NCBI RefSeq assembly: GCF_011297335.1
Contig: NZ_JAAOTJ010000004.1
Span: forward strand, 310,001 to 374,000
DNA length: 64,000 nt
From: Catellatospora methionotrophica
GTDB taxonomy: Bacteria; Actinomycetota; Actinomycetes; Mycobacteriales; Micromonosporaceae
Direction: 5' to 3'
Position numbers and translations under genes: made by a program. Of the stretch, positions 28,064 to 37,673 are shown piece after piece (position 1 is the stretch's first letter; the number at the start of each line of letters is the position of its first letter). The notes under the pieces are model-generated. The model was not told the origin of the DNA. It did no database searches and saw nothing but the letters and a program-made list of their open reading frames with translations.

Positions 28064-29311
28064 CTAGCGTGTGCGCACCCGGACCTGTCTGCGCAGCAGG
28101 CCCGCGGCCAGCAGCGATGCGATCAAGGAGCCGAGCAGCACCGCGCCCTTGACCCGGGCCTGCTGCTCGCCGTAGTCGAAGGCCAGCTCCGCGATGAGCA
28201 GGCTGACCGTGAAGCCGCAGCCGGTGACCACGGCGACGGCGAACAGGTCGCGCCAGTCCAGCGCCTCGGGCAGCTCGGCCAGCTTCGCGCGCACCGCCAC
28301 CGCCGCGCCGAGCAGCACCCCGACCGTCTTGCCGACGACCAGGCCGATCAGCACGCCGAGCGAGGCCCGGTCGGTGAAGATCGCACCGAGCGCACCCGCG
28401 CTGATCGCGATGCCCGCGGAGAAGAACGCGAACAGCGGGACGCAGATCCCGGCGGAGATCGGCTGGATGCGGTGCTCCAGCGCCTCCGCGGGTGACTCGT
28501 GCTCGCCGGGATCGTGTTTGACCCGGGTGAGCAGCCCGATGGCGACGCCCGCGATGGTGGCGTGCACCCCCGAGGCGTGCACCAGCGCCCAGGCGGCCAG
28601 GCCCAGCAGCAGGTAGAGCCACCAGCCGCGGAAGCGGAACTGCTGGAGCAGGGCGTACACCACCAGCACCGCGGCCGCGCCGAGCAGCGGCAGGAAGGCC
28701 ACGTGCGCGGTGAAGACCAGCGCGATCAGCAGGATGGCCCCGAGATCGTCGACGATGGCCAGCGACAGCAGGAAGACACGCAGGCTCGGGGGCAGGTCGC
28801 GGGCGCAGATGGCGAGCACCGCCAGGGCGAAGGCGATGTCGGTGGCGACCGGCACCGCCCACGCGTCGGAGCCCCCCGGTGCGCCGAACGCGATGAGGAA
28901 GCACAGCAGGGCGGGCACGACCATGCCGCCGATCGCACCGGCGATGGGCAGCGCGGCCTGGCGCGGACTGCGCAGCTCGCCGATGACGAGTTCGCGTTTC
29001 AGTTCCAGGCCCGCGACCACGAAGAACACGGTGAGCAGCCCGTCCTGGGCCCACTGCGCCACGGACAGGTCGAGGTGCAGCGACTGCGGCCCGAAGGTGT
29101 ACGCGCTGAGCCGCTGGTAGGCGTCGGACAGCGGTGAGTTGGCGATGATCAGGGCCAGCGCCGTGGCACCGAGCAGCACGAGGCCGCCGATCTGCTCCGT
29201 ACGCAGAAAGCGCACCACGTCGGCGGCGGCGCTGCGGGCAGCCTGGGCGCGGCGGCGCTTCATCCGCTTCACGCGCGGGCTGGCCTTCGGCCGGGTCCGG
29301 CTGTCTCCCAT
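28064..29311 (-). CDS. nhaA: Na+/H+ antiporter NhaA
   Basis: NhaA exchanges two protons for one sodium ion across the inner membrane and controls pH and sodium. The 415-residue protein has about twelve hydrophobic segments. The ion-binding aspartates are present in ATDIAFALAVLAI (one Asp, where the enteric protein also has one) and in SLAIVDDLGAILLI, and the conserved FFVVAGLELKREL segment is present. A basic, positively charged tail of about 30 residues precedes the first helix. The downstream alpha/beta hydrolase gene is probably in the same transcript. Confidence 0.95.
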   Translation of the reverse strand: MGDSRTRPKASPRVKRMKRRRAQAARSAAADVVRFLRTEQIGGLVLLGATALALIIANSPLSDAYQRLSAYTFGPQSLHLDLSVAQWAQDGLLTVFFVVAGLELKRELVIGELRSPRQAALPIAGAIGGMVVPALLCFLIAFGAPGGSDAWAVPVATDIAFALAVLAICARDLPPSLRVFLLSLAIVDDLGAILLIALVFTAHVAFLPLLGAAAVLVVYALLQQFRFRGWWLYLLLGLAAWALVHASGVHATIAGVAIGLLTRVKHDPGEHESPAEALEHRIQPISAGICVPLFAFFSAGIAISAGALGAIFTDRASLGVLIGLVVGKTVGVLLGAAVAVRAKLAELPEALDWRDLFAVAVVTGCGFTVSLLIAELAFDYGEQQARVKGAVLLGSLIASLLAAGLLRRQVRVRTR

Positions 29312-29427
29312 GATCCGGATACTACGGTCACCGCCGGGGCGTAACAGGAGGTTCGCCGCGAAGCGGGGCCGTCCACCGGAGGTTCCCGGTGGCGCGCGCA
29401 GCGGCCGGTGCGGCAGAGTGGCCGGGC

Positions 29428-30546
29428 ATGAACACCCCCTTGACCGTGGTCGACGTGACCGGCACCCCCGCCGCGATGGGCCTGGCGTACGGCACCGCCG
29501 CCGCCGATCTGATCAACCTGAACGTGGCGGCCTACCTGGGCCGGTTCGCGAACGCCGCCGGGCTGGACCGGGCCGCGGTGGTCGAGCAGGGCGCGGCGTT
29601 CCGGGAGACGACATCGGCCCACCTGCCCCGGCTCGCGGCGATGCTCGACGGCGTCGCCGAGGGCGCGTCGCTGGCACCCGAGCTGATCTACGCGATCAAC
29701 GCCCGGTCCGAGCTGCTGTACGGCATGCCGTCCTGCGGCTCGCCGGGCGACCCCGGCCCGGCGGGCGGCGACCGCGGCGAGTGCACCAGCCTGGGCGTGC
29801 TCGGCCCGCGCAGCGAGGGCGGGCGCACCCTGCTCGCGCAGAACTGGGACTGGCATCCCGACCACCGGGACTACAACGTCCTGCTGATCACCCGGGACGA
29901 GCGGGGGCACGAGGTGCTGGCGCTGACCGAGGCGGGCATGCTCGCCAAGGCCGGGCTCAACTCCGCGGGCGTCGGGGTCTGCGTCAACCTGCTCGGCTGC
30001 GACCGTGACGGCCGGCCCGGCGGGGTGCCATATCACGTGCTGCTGCGGTCGGTGCTGGAGGCGGACTCGCTGTCGTGGGCGATCCGCAACGCGATGCGGG
30101 TGCCGCGTTCGGCATCGATCAACCTGCTCGTCGGCCAGGCGTACGCGGGCGGCGGTGAATTGATCGACCTGGAACTGGTGCCGGGCGACGCGGGCTGGCT
30201 GCATCCGGTGGACGGAGTGCTGGTGCACGCGAACCACTTCGAGACAGCGCTGCCGGTGTACGACACGATCAAGGACTGGGGTGGTTCCTCGCTGTTCCGG
30301 TCGGCGCGGGCGCGACGGCTGCTGGACGGGGTGCGCACGCCGTTGACGCCCGCCGACCTGCGGACGGTTCTGCAGGATCACCACAGCCATCCGGTGTCCA
30401 TCTGTCGCCATGCCGACGAGCGCGACGCGGTCGAGGATCGCTCGGAGACGATTTGGACCGTTTTCATGGATTTAGATGAACGGTTTGTCCGTCTCGTGCC
30501 TGGGCCGCCTTGTGTGGGCGGAGAAGGAACGACTTATACCCTCTGA
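29428..30546 (+). CDS. C45-family peptidase / acyl-CoA:6-APA acyltransferase-like protein
   Basis: This 372-residue protein belongs to the Ntn-hydrolase group named after penicillin acyltransferase. Members cleave themselves before a cysteine that becomes the nucleophile. Cys119 in GECTSLGVLG matches that site, followed by the typical AQNWDWHP segment near residue 138 and GLNSAGVGVCVNLL near 182. There is no signal peptide, and the natural substrate is unknown. ATG 29428 is chosen because it gives the conserved N-terminus. It diverges from nhaA across 116 bases. Confidence 0.88.
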   Translation: MNTPLTVVDVTGTPAAMGLAYGTAAADLINLNVAAYLGRFANAAGLDRAAVVEQGAAFRETTSAHLPRLAAMLDGVAEGASLAPELIYAINARSELLYGMPSCGSPGDPGPAGGDRGECTSLGVLGPRSEGGRTLLAQNWDWHPDHRDYNVLLITRDERGHEVLALTEAGMLAKAGLNSAGVGVCVNLLGCDRDGRPGGVPYHVLLRSVLEADSLSWAIRNAMRVPRSASINLLVGQAYAGGGELIDLELVPGDAGWLHPVDGVLVHANHFETALPVYDTIKDWGGSSLFRSARARRLLDGVRTPLTPADLRTVLQDHHSHPVSICRHADERDAVEDRSETIWTVFMDLDERFVRLVPGPPCVGGEGTTYTL

Positions 30547-30695
30547 TGTGGACCCCCGCAATCTCCTGCGGCGCAGGGTGATGACAGAGACAGATAGTTA
30601 TGCAAGGCTGCTTTCATAATTGACGACCCGGGCCGCTGGCTCACCCCTGCCGCGTGCTGCCCGGGATCGTTTCCGTCAAAGGGAGGGAGGACCCT

Positions 30696-32984
30696 TTGCG
30701 AATCCGCAGAATCGGCAGCGCAGTCGGGATCACCGCTGCACTGGTCGCTGCCAGTCTCTCGGGTGCCCCCGCAAGCGGGGCGCCCCAGCAGGTGGCGAAC
30801 CCGCTGGAGCCGACGGCGGGCGTCAGCCGGCCGGACAACCTGCCCAACCCCCTCGACGACTCGCGGTCCGGGCTGCGCAAGCAGGCCATCGCCGACGTCG
30901 TCTCGGGCAAGGCCAAGGCCGTCGAGCGCAACGGTTCGACGGTCGTGCAGGTCGGCAAGAACCGGTGGGCGGAGCTGAAGCGGAAGGCCGACAAGGTCGA
31001 CCCGATCTTCGTCGTGCTCTCCGAGTTCGGCGACCAGGTCGACCCGCTCACCGGTGGCGGCAGCGGCCCCGTGCACAACGGGATCGCGGCACCGGACCGC
31101 AGCGTGGACAACTCCACGTACTGGGAGGCCGACTTCAACAAGGCCCACTTCGACCGGATGTACAACGGGAAGAGTGAGTCGGTCGCCGACTTCTACTACG
31201 ACCAGTCCGGTGGCAAGTACTCGACCAAGGCCGAGGTCACCGACTGGGTCAAGCTGTCGTACAACGAGGCGCGGTACGGGCACAACTTCCCGGACAACGC
31301 CACGGACCCCGACGGCAACCCGCTGGACGACCGGTACACGTACTGGCAGTTCGTGCGGGACAGCGCCAACGCGTGGTACGCCTCGCAGGTGGCGGCGGGC
31401 AAGTCGGCCGCCGAGATCGCGACGTACCTCAAGAAGTTCGACGTCTACGACCGCTACGACGCGGACGGCGACGGCAACTTCAACGAGCCCGACGGCTACA
31501 TCGACCACTTCCAGGCGGTGCACGCCGGTGAGGGCGAAGAGGCCGGCGGCGGCGCGCAGGGTGCGGACGCCATCTGGTCGCACCGCTGGTACGCGTACTC
31601 GACCGACCGGGAGAAGACCGGCCCCGCCGGAGCCCTCCTCGGCGGCACGCAGATCGGCAACTCGGGCATCTGGATCGGCGACTACACGATCCAGCCCGAG
31701 AACGGCGGCCTGGGCGTGTTCGTCCACGAGTTCGGCCACGACCTCGGTCTGCCGGACCTGTACGACACCGCGGGCGGCGACAACGGCACGGGCTTCTGGA
31801 CGGTCATGTCCGGCGGTTCGTGGCTGAACCACGACCCGAACAGCATCGGCACCTCGCCGGGCTACATGGGTCCGTGGGAGAAGCTGTTCCTCGGCTGGCT
31901 CGACTACGCGACGGTCAAGGACGGCAAGACCAAGCTGGTCTCGCTGGGCTCCGCGGCGACGCCGCAGGGCCTGCCGCAGGCCGTTCTGGTCGAACTGCCC
32001 GAGCAGGTCATCACCACCGAGTACAACACGCCGTACTCCGGCTCGTACGAGTGGTGGAGCGGCTCCGGTGACGACCTCCAGAACACGCTGACCCGGACCG
32101 TCGACCTGACCGGCGCCACGTCGGCCTCGCTGTCGGCCCAGGCGTGGTACGACATCGAGGCGGGTTACGACTACCTGTACCTCGAGGTCAACGACGGCAG
32201 CGGCTGGAACGGGGTCGGCGACGTCCTCCAGGACAAGAGCCCCGGCTGGGTGCCGGTGTCGTGGGACCTGAGCGCGTACGCGGGCAAGTCCGTGAGCGTG
32301 CGGTTCCGTTACGCCACCGACGGTGGTTTCGCGCCCAAGGGCGCCTTCTTCGACGACATCAAGATCGTGAAGGACGGCACCACCGTCCTCAGCGACGACG
32401 TCGAGGGCGGCACCAACGGCTGGGCCGCGGTCGGCTTCACCCGCATGATCGGCTCGACCACGGGCGTCTACCCGCACTTCTACCTGGCGGAGTACCGGTC
32501 CTACACCGGTTACGACAAGAACCTCAAGACCGGTCCCTACCAGTTCGGCTTCGCGAACGTGCTGCCGGACAAGGTCGAGCGGTTCCCGTACCAGGATGGT
32601 CTGCTGGTGTGGTACATCAACTACGCCTACGCGGACAACAACACCATCGAACACCCCGGTCACGGCGAGGTTCTGCCGGTCGACGCCCGTCCGCAGGTCG
32701 CCCTGTGGCCGGACGGCGGCAAGCTCGGCAACCGCCGCCAGCCGTGGGACGCCACGTTCGGTCTGCAGAAGACCGACGCCGTGACGTTCCACCGCAACAG
32801 CGTTCCGGTGACGGTGGCGCCGCAGGCCGCGATCCCGACGTTCGACGACACGAACCCGGACGCGTACTGGAACGCCGCCAACCCGCTGAACTCGGTCAAG
32901 GTGGCCGGCAACGGCGTCAAGATCTCGGTCTGGCTGGAGATCCCCGGCACCCTGCCGGTGGTTCTGCTCCAGGTCAAGAACTGA
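30696..32984 (+). CDS. Secreted M6-family metalloprotease (immune inhibitor A-like)
   Basis: This 762-residue secreted zinc protease has a signal peptide with a basic start and hydrophobic core ending in ASGA, a propeptide (about 30-110), the M6 catalytic domain with HEFGH at residues 344-348 followed by DLGLPDLYD, and C-terminal beta-sandwich regions. TTG at 30696 is the likely start because GGGAGGGAGG ends five bases before it; a GTG at 30654 has no binding site. A paralogous M6 gene lies downstream on the opposite strand. Such enzymes degrade extracellular proteins. Confidence 0.9.
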   Translation: MRIRRIGSAVGITAALVAASLSGAPASGAPQQVANPLEPTAGVSRPDNLPNPLDDSRSGLRKQAIADVVSGKAKAVERNGSTVVQVGKNRWAELKRKADKVDPIFVVLSEFGDQVDPLTGGGSGPVHNGIAAPDRSVDNSTYWEADFNKAHFDRMYNGKSESVADFYYDQSGGKYSTKAEVTDWVKLSYNEARYGHNFPDNATDPDGNPLDDRYTYWQFVRDSANAWYASQVAAGKSAAEIATYLKKFDVYDRYDADGDGNFNEPDGYIDHFQAVHAGEGEEAGGGAQGADAIWSHRWYAYSTDREKTGPAGALLGGTQIGNSGIWIGDYTIQPENGGLGVFVHEFGHDLGLPDLYDTAGGDNGTGFWTVMSGGSWLNHDPNSIGTSPGYMGPWEKLFLGWLDYATVKDGKTKLVSLGSAATPQGLPQAVLVELPEQVITTEYNTPYSGSYEWWSGSGDDLQNTLTRTVDLTGATSASLSAQAWYDIEAGYDYLYLEVNDGSGWNGVGDVLQDKSPGWVPVSWDLSAYAGKSVSVRFRYATDGGFAPKGAFFDDIKIVKDGTTVLSDDVEGGTNGWAAVGFTRMIGSTTGVYPHFYLAEYRSYTGYDKNLKTGPYQFGFANVLPDKVERFPYQDGLLVWYINYAYADNNTIEHPGHGEVLPVDARPQVALWPDGGKLGNRRQPWDATFGLQKTDAVTFHRNSVPVTVAPQAAIPTFDDTNPDAYWNAANPLNSVKVAGNGVKISVWLEIPGTLPVVLLQVKN

Positions 32985-33004
32985 CCCGCACCGCCTAGCA
33001 GCAC

Positions 33005-33036
33005 AGAAGGGCCTGCCCGCGAGGGCAGGCCCTTCT
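33005..33036 (+). terminator. Terminator of the first M6 protease gene
   Basis: A perfect 14-bp stem (33005-33018 with 33023-33036) with a GCGA tetraloop begins 20 bases after the stop. A short T/C run follows. Between here and 33253 I see only one weaker GC hairpin (33147-33175). Confidence 0.85.
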
Positions 33037-33252
33037 TCGTGTCCGGCCACTCCGGCCGCCAGGTGCCCGGTGGCCTGTCGGTGGCCGCGGCGCCGGGGGT
33101 CGCCCACGATCGCGCCGCAGGGGGTCTCATCGGGTCGGTGTCGGACCTGGCGGTGCTGGGGCACCAGGTCCCCACCCGCGGACCGTCCGTCCCGCCAGGC
33201 GGCCCTGTGCGGGTGTCGGCGGAGCGGTCCCCGGGCTCTGCGCCGTGGACGG

Positions 33253-33291
33253 CGAAGAGGGCGGCCCGCCTGTCGCGGACCGCCCTCTTCG
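33253..33291 (-). terminator. Terminator of the second M6 protease gene
   Basis: The outer arms 33253-33264 and 33280-33291 form a 12-bp stem with further CCGC/GCGG pairing inside. It begins 24 bases beyond the stop of the minus-strand protease gene and may work in both directions. Confidence 0.7.
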
Positions 33292-33315
33292 TTACTGCTC
33301 AGGTGCGTGGTGCTG

Positions 33316-36096
33316 TCAGCCGTTCGCCGACGTGACCGCCACGTAGACGTAGGCGTTGTCGTGCGTCGCCCACAGCAGCTTCAGCTTGACGCCGTTGGCG
33401 ACGTTCGCGTCACCCGGGTTGCCGCTGCCCAGCACGGTGAAGCCGAGGCTGGCACCGTACAGGTCGGTGGCGGGGGTGCCGTCCGGGTTGACGATCCGCG
33501 TGGTGTACGGAGCGTTGCCCAGCGACGGGATGACGACGGAGGCGTCGGCGTCGCGGGCGTACAGGTCCTCGCCCACCAGCTCCAGGCCGGGAGCCCAGCC
33601 CTTCGCGTCGGTGAACTCGCCGACACCCTTCTGCGCCTTGAACTTGGTGCAGTACTCGACGTACAGCTCCGTCGGCACCTCCAGGCACTCCTTGAACGCG
33701 TACGTCGGGTGCAGCGTGAACGCCGCGTTCGACGACTGCGGACGGCCCGGCAGGTTCTTCAGCACGGACGTGTCCTTCGTGGCCGCGGTGCCGGTCCGGC
33801 GCAGCGGGTCGAAGTGCGAGTCCACCAGCAGCAGACCACCCTTGGCGCCGTAGCTCGGCAGCGCGGTCGAGTTGGCCGTCACGTGGTTGGTGTTGCCGTA
33901 CGTGGTGTCCCGGTACCACAGCAGCATGCCGGGCGCGTTGTACTTGATCTTCTCGACCTTCCACGCCTCGTGCGCGTAGGTCGTGTCGTAGGCGTACTGC
34001 AGGCCCTTGTCGAACCCGTCGAAGTTACGCCACTCGGCCAGGTAGTAGTGCGCCTTGGACGAGGTGCCGGTGTCGATCCGCCAGCCGGGGCCGGTGGTGT
34101 CGGTCCAGGTGCCGCCGCTGGCGGTCCAGCCGTTGGCGCCGCTCTCGACGTCGTCGCTCCACGTGGTCGCGCCGCCGCCGGTGACCGAGAAGTCGTCGGC
34201 GAACCAGCCGCGCTCCTGGAAGGCGGCGTCGGTGGCCTGGCGCAGCCGGACCTTGACGTTGGTGCCCGCGTACGCCGACAGGTCGACGTAGTCGTGACGC
34301 CAGCCGCCGCTGGTGCCGGTCAGGCCGTAGTGCCGCCCGAAGTTGCCGTGCAGGTTGCCGTTCGGGTCGGCGTAGTCGTCATCGGTCGACACCAGGGTGC
34401 CGGCCTCGTTGTAGACCTTCAGGTCGGCCCAGGTGGCGCCGCCGTCCGTCGAGACCTCGACCAGGCCGTAGTCCCAGTCCTCTTCGATGACGTAGTTGTT
34501 CCACATCCAGAACTTGGCGTCGGCCGCGTTCGGAACCGCGATGTCACGCGCGATCTTGATGTCGGCCCAGTCCTGGTCGGCGCCGGTGTACCACATGTTG
34601 GCGCCGCTGTGCGGGGCGGCCAGCGTGACCGTCTTCGGCGGCAGGTCGATCTTGATGCCGTCCTGGGTGCCGACCGGCGTACGCGAGGTCTGGCCCAGCT
34701 TGATGTTCTGCGTGCCCGAACCCGGCGTGATGACCTGCGGGTCGGCCCAGCCGAGCACCCACTTGTCCCAGATGCCCATGTGCGTCGGCATCGACTGGAA
34801 GATCGGGCCCGAGTGCGAACCCGAGGACATGAGGTCCCAGAAGTCGATGCCGGACTCGCCGTTGCCGGAGGTGTCGTACAGGTCCGGCAGACCGAGGTCG
34901 TGGCCGTACTCGTGGGCGAACACGCCCACGCCCGAGTCCTCGGGCTGCACGATGTAGTTCGAGATCTTCAGGTTGGTGCCCGGAATGGTGAAACCGTTCG
35001 GGACGGCCGAGGAGTGCGCCCAGATGGCGTACGGGCCCTGGGCCCCGCCGCCACCGGACTTGTCCTCACCCGCGTGCACCAGCACGAGGTGGTCGATCAC
35101 GCCGTCCGGCTCGAAGAAGTTGCCGTCGCCGTCGCGGTCGCCCTGGTCCTCGATGTCGTAGTCGGCCCACGGGAAGTTCGGCTGGGCCGCGGCGAGCGCG
35201 ACAACAGCGTCCGTGGCCATCCGCTGCGGACCCTGCGGGTTGTCCGGGTGGCCCTGCATGCCCTGGATCTCCGGGGCGACCCAGCCGCCCGCGCCGTCCG
35301 GCGAGCAGGTCGTCGCGGCGTACCAGCCCTCCGAGTGCGGCAGGGTGATCCACGGGGTCGCCTGGCCCTCGACGGTGTAGGCGCCCTTCGACATCTCCAG
35401 GTACATGTTGCGCATGGTCAGACCGGTCAGGTCGATGCCGGGCTTGCCGTCCGGGCCCTTGAGGTCGGTGCGCACGCGCTTGGTGATGCCCTTGGAGGTG
35501 TAGAGCATCTTGTTGTAGTGGTCCTGGTTGAAGTCCGAGACCCACATCGAGTTGTTGTCCAGCTTGGACAACGTCGCCGGGTTCGGGATGCCGTTGTGCA
35601 GCGGGCCGTTCTGGATGTTGCCCGGCACGCACTCGCGCGACTCGTTGACCGTCCGCGGCACCATCACGCCGGTGAAGTCGTCGTTCGCGGTCGGGCTGTA
35701 CTCGACCAGCATCGTCAGCAGCTTGGCGACCTGGGTGGTCGGCGCCTGCTTGATCTTGCGGGGGCTCTTGCGCTCCTTGATGGACTTCGCTTCGAGCTTG
35801 GCGATCTCACGCGCGGTGAGCGGGTTGCCCGCCGCGTGCTTCTTGTCGATGGCACGGGTCTTGTCGGCCTTCGCGCCGAAGACGCCGCCCGCGCCCTTGG
35901 TCTCCTTGCCCGTGGTGTCCGGCTGGACGGCGGGCTCGGCGTAGTTGATGTAGAACTCGCTGGGGCTGATCACGGCTGTCGGACCGGTGGCGGCGGCGGC
36001 CGTCGTGGGTGCGGCCAGCCCGACAGCGGCCAGTGCCAGCGCAGGGACAGCGGCTAGTAGCCGCCGTCTCCGCTGCGCATGGATGGCGTGCTTCAT
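33316..36096 (-). CDS. Secreted M6-family metalloprotease, second copy
   Basis: The 926-residue product has a signal peptide with an arginine cluster (AQRRRRLLAAVPALALAAVG), a propeptide, and an M6 catalytic domain with HEYGH at residues 395-399 followed by DLGLPDLYD, then long C-terminal beta-rich domains. It is longer than the convergent paralogue at 30696-32984 because of extra sequence on both sides of the catalytic core. ATG 36096 has a GGAG upstream. An inverted repeat at 36198-36237 lies about 100 bases before the start and may be an operator. Confidence 0.9.
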   Translation of the reverse strand: MKHAIHAQRRRRLLAAVPALALAAVGLAAPTTAAAATGPTAVISPSEFYINYAEPAVQPDTTGKETKGAGGVFGAKADKTRAIDKKHAAGNPLTAREIAKLEAKSIKERKSPRKIKQAPTTQVAKLLTMLVEYSPTANDDFTGVMVPRTVNESRECVPGNIQNGPLHNGIPNPATLSKLDNNSMWVSDFNQDHYNKMLYTSKGITKRVRTDLKGPDGKPGIDLTGLTMRNMYLEMSKGAYTVEGQATPWITLPHSEGWYAATTCSPDGAGGWVAPEIQGMQGHPDNPQGPQRMATDAVVALAAAQPNFPWADYDIEDQGDRDGDGNFFEPDGVIDHLVLVHAGEDKSGGGGAQGPYAIWAHSSAVPNGFTIPGTNLKISNYIVQPEDSGVGVFAHEYGHDLGLPDLYDTSGNGESGIDFWDLMSSGSHSGPIFQSMPTHMGIWDKWVLGWADPQVITPGSGTQNIKLGQTSRTPVGTQDGIKIDLPPKTVTLAAPHSGANMWYTGADQDWADIKIARDIAVPNAADAKFWMWNNYVIEEDWDYGLVEVSTDGGATWADLKVYNEAGTLVSTDDDYADPNGNLHGNFGRHYGLTGTSGGWRHDYVDLSAYAGTNVKVRLRQATDAAFQERGWFADDFSVTGGGATTWSDDVESGANGWTASGGTWTDTTGPGWRIDTGTSSKAHYYLAEWRNFDGFDKGLQYAYDTTYAHEAWKVEKIKYNAPGMLLWYRDTTYGNTNHVTANSTALPSYGAKGGLLLVDSHFDPLRRTGTAATKDTSVLKNLPGRPQSSNAAFTLHPTYAFKECLEVPTELYVEYCTKFKAQKGVGEFTDAKGWAPGLELVGEDLYARDADASVVIPSLGNAPYTTRIVNPDGTPATDLYGASLGFTVLGSGNPGDANVANGVKLKLLWATHDNAYVYVAVTSANG

Positions 36097-36197
36097 GGTC
36101 ACTCCATTCCTCGGGGTGTCCGTCACGGGCAGGGGATGCCGTGGCGGTGACAGGTGGAGACGGAGGCGTGCAAGCCTGCCCTCCCATGCCATACGCG

Positions 36198-36237
36198 GCT
36201 TCACGTGGCGGATGGAGTTGTGCGGCTCACGTGAAGC
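36198..36237. promoter_or_regulatory. Inverted repeat upstream of the second M6 protease
   Basis: GCTTCACGTG at 36198-36207 and CACGTGAAGC at 36228-36237 are perfect 10-base inverted copies, 20 bases apart. The spacing suits an operator or a looped site better than a terminator. The rest of the 36097-36422 gap has no gene that I can see. Confidence 0.5.
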
Positions 36238-36422
36238 AAGCACTTCACAATCGCAAATGAACACACGACGAGGCATGGCCCGGTTAACGGATCAGGGCAC
36301 CGCGAACAGTCGATGTCCCAGGATCCATATGGCCGGATAGTCGTGACCGAAAAGATGAGTTGCGCGAGGTTGCGCGCCTATCAGGACAGTCGGCCAGCAT
36401 GGCGGTGGGTCATGCCGGATGC

Positions 36423-37007
36423 TCAGAACGGGTCCGGGCACAGCACGCAGCCCGGCCCGCCCGGTCCGCCGGTCGGCACGGTCATGTCGGTGACGGCCGG
36501 TGCGGCGACCAGCGGCGAGTCGACGGCCAGCGGCCCGGTGACGGTGGGTCGTGCCGTGCCGCCGACGACGGCCCAGCTCAGCGACACGCAGGCCAGACGG
36601 GTGGTCTCGTCGGCGATGACGCACACGGCCTGCGCCCCGGGGTAGACGCGGATGGCCGTCAGGAGCGGATGTTCCGGGGGAGGGTTGCGGGGAAACGGGC
36701 GCGGCGAGCCGTAGGCGCCGGTGCCGCCGTACGCCGCCAGCCCGAACACCTCGTATCCGCTGGTCGGTGTTCGGCAGGCGACGACGGTGCCGACGATGTG
36801 GACGAAGTAGACGTCGACGTACTCGAAGTACTGCTCGACAGAGGTGTTGTCGATGGTCGCGGTGGTGCTGGTGCCCGGCGGGCAGGACAGCCACCGGTAT
36901 CTGGTCTCCTTCGGCGGGTCCGCCGCCGCGGCGGGCGCCGCGCTGACGGCGACGGCCAGCAGCGCCGTCGTCGCTGCCGCGAATACCGCGCGGACGATCC
37001 TGTTCAT
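36423..37007 (-). CDS. Small secreted protein ending in a CVLCP motif (copy 2)
   Basis: This 194-residue protein has a clear Sec signal peptide (MNRIVRAVFAAATTALLAVA, cleavage after an AAA stretch) and no other membrane segment. It is paralogous to the product of the gene before it. Shared blocks are Y-x-WLxCPxGTS near the mature N-terminus, AVCVIADETTRLxCVSxSW in the middle, DSPLVAAPAVTxM near the end, and a terminal GPGCVLCP. Conserved cysteines suggest disulfides after export. AGGAG lies eight bases before the ATG. I do not recognise the family. Confidence 0.85.
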   Translation of the reverse strand: MNRIVRAVFAAATTALLAVAVSAAPAAAADPPKETRYRWLSCPPGTSTTATIDNTSVEQYFEYVDVYFVHIVGTVVACRTPTSGYEVFGLAAYGGTGAYGSPRPFPRNPPPEHPLLTAIRVYPGAQAVCVIADETTRLACVSLSWAVVGGTARPTVTGPLAVDSPLVAAPAVTDMTVPTGGPGGPGCVLCPDPF

Positions 37008-37054
37008 GGGGGTGGCTCCTGTTCGCTCTCGTACTCGGCGGGCATGACGATCAG

Positions 37055-37092
37055 GGCCCGCGCCGGTGCGGTGATCCGCACCGGCGCGGGCC
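37055..37092 (-). terminator. Strong hairpin between the two secreted-protein genes
   Basis: Bases 37055-37071 and 37076-37092 form a perfect 17-bp stem with a TGAT loop, 17 bases beyond the stop of the first secreted-protein gene. It could end that transcript or reduce read-through into the second gene; no U-run is present. Confidence 0.65.
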
Positions 37093-37109
37093 GGACGTCG
37101 GAGGTGGTG

Positions 37110-37670
37110 TCAGGGGCAGAGCACGCAACCCGGCCCGATGGGACCGGGATTCATCAGCATGTTCGTGACCGCGGGTGCGGCCACCAGCGGTGAGTCGACG
37201 GGCACCGGGCCGCCGACGACGGGCAGCAGTACTCCGTCGGTGTCGACCCAGCTGATCGACACGCAGCCGAGACGCGTGGTCTCGTCGGCGATGACACACA
37301 CCGCCCGTACACCCGGCCTGATCCGGACCGCGCCGGTGTAGTGGCCGCTGAACAGGTTGTCGAACTTGTAGGGAATGGGGGTGCCGTAGGCCGAGTCGAC
37401 GCGGTACGCCGCCATGCCCCAGGCGTCCTGGTCCAGTTGCGGTGACTTGCAGGGGAACACCTGGCCGCCGAAGGAGGCGAAGGCGCGGCCCTGGTAGTCG
37501 ACGAAAGTCGAGGCGTCGTCGATGCGTACGGCGTTGCTCGTGCCCGCGGGGCAGTCGAGCCAGGTGTAGTAGGCCTGCGACGCGGGAACCGCCGTCGCGG
37601 GGCTGACCGTCGCGGTGGTCAGGATCATCATGGTGGCAGTCAGGACCAAGGCGCGGATGGTACGGCGCAC
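37110..37670 (-). CDS. Small secreted protein ending in a CVLCP motif (copy 1)
   Basis: This 186-residue exported protein has a signal peptide (hydrophobic core LVLTATMMILTTATV, cleavage near ATA-V). It shares the blocks listed for its paralogue, including the terminal GPGCVLCP as its very last residues. The GTG start lies three bases after the stop of the LuxR-type regulator gene with GGGGAG seven bases upstream, so the two are co-translated. Function unknown; the tight link to the regulator suggests that the protein is its product of interest. Confidence 0.85.
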   Translation of the reverse strand: MRRTIRALVLTATMMILTTATVSPATAVPASQAYYTWLDCPAGTSNAVRIDDASTFVDYQGRAFASFGGQVFPCKSPQLDQDAWGMAAYRVDSAYGTPIPYKFDNLFSGHYTGAVRIRPGVRAVCVIADETTRLGCVSISWVDTDGVLLPVVGGPVPVDSPLVAAPAVTNMLMNPGPIGPGCVLCP

Positions 37671-37673
37671 GGG

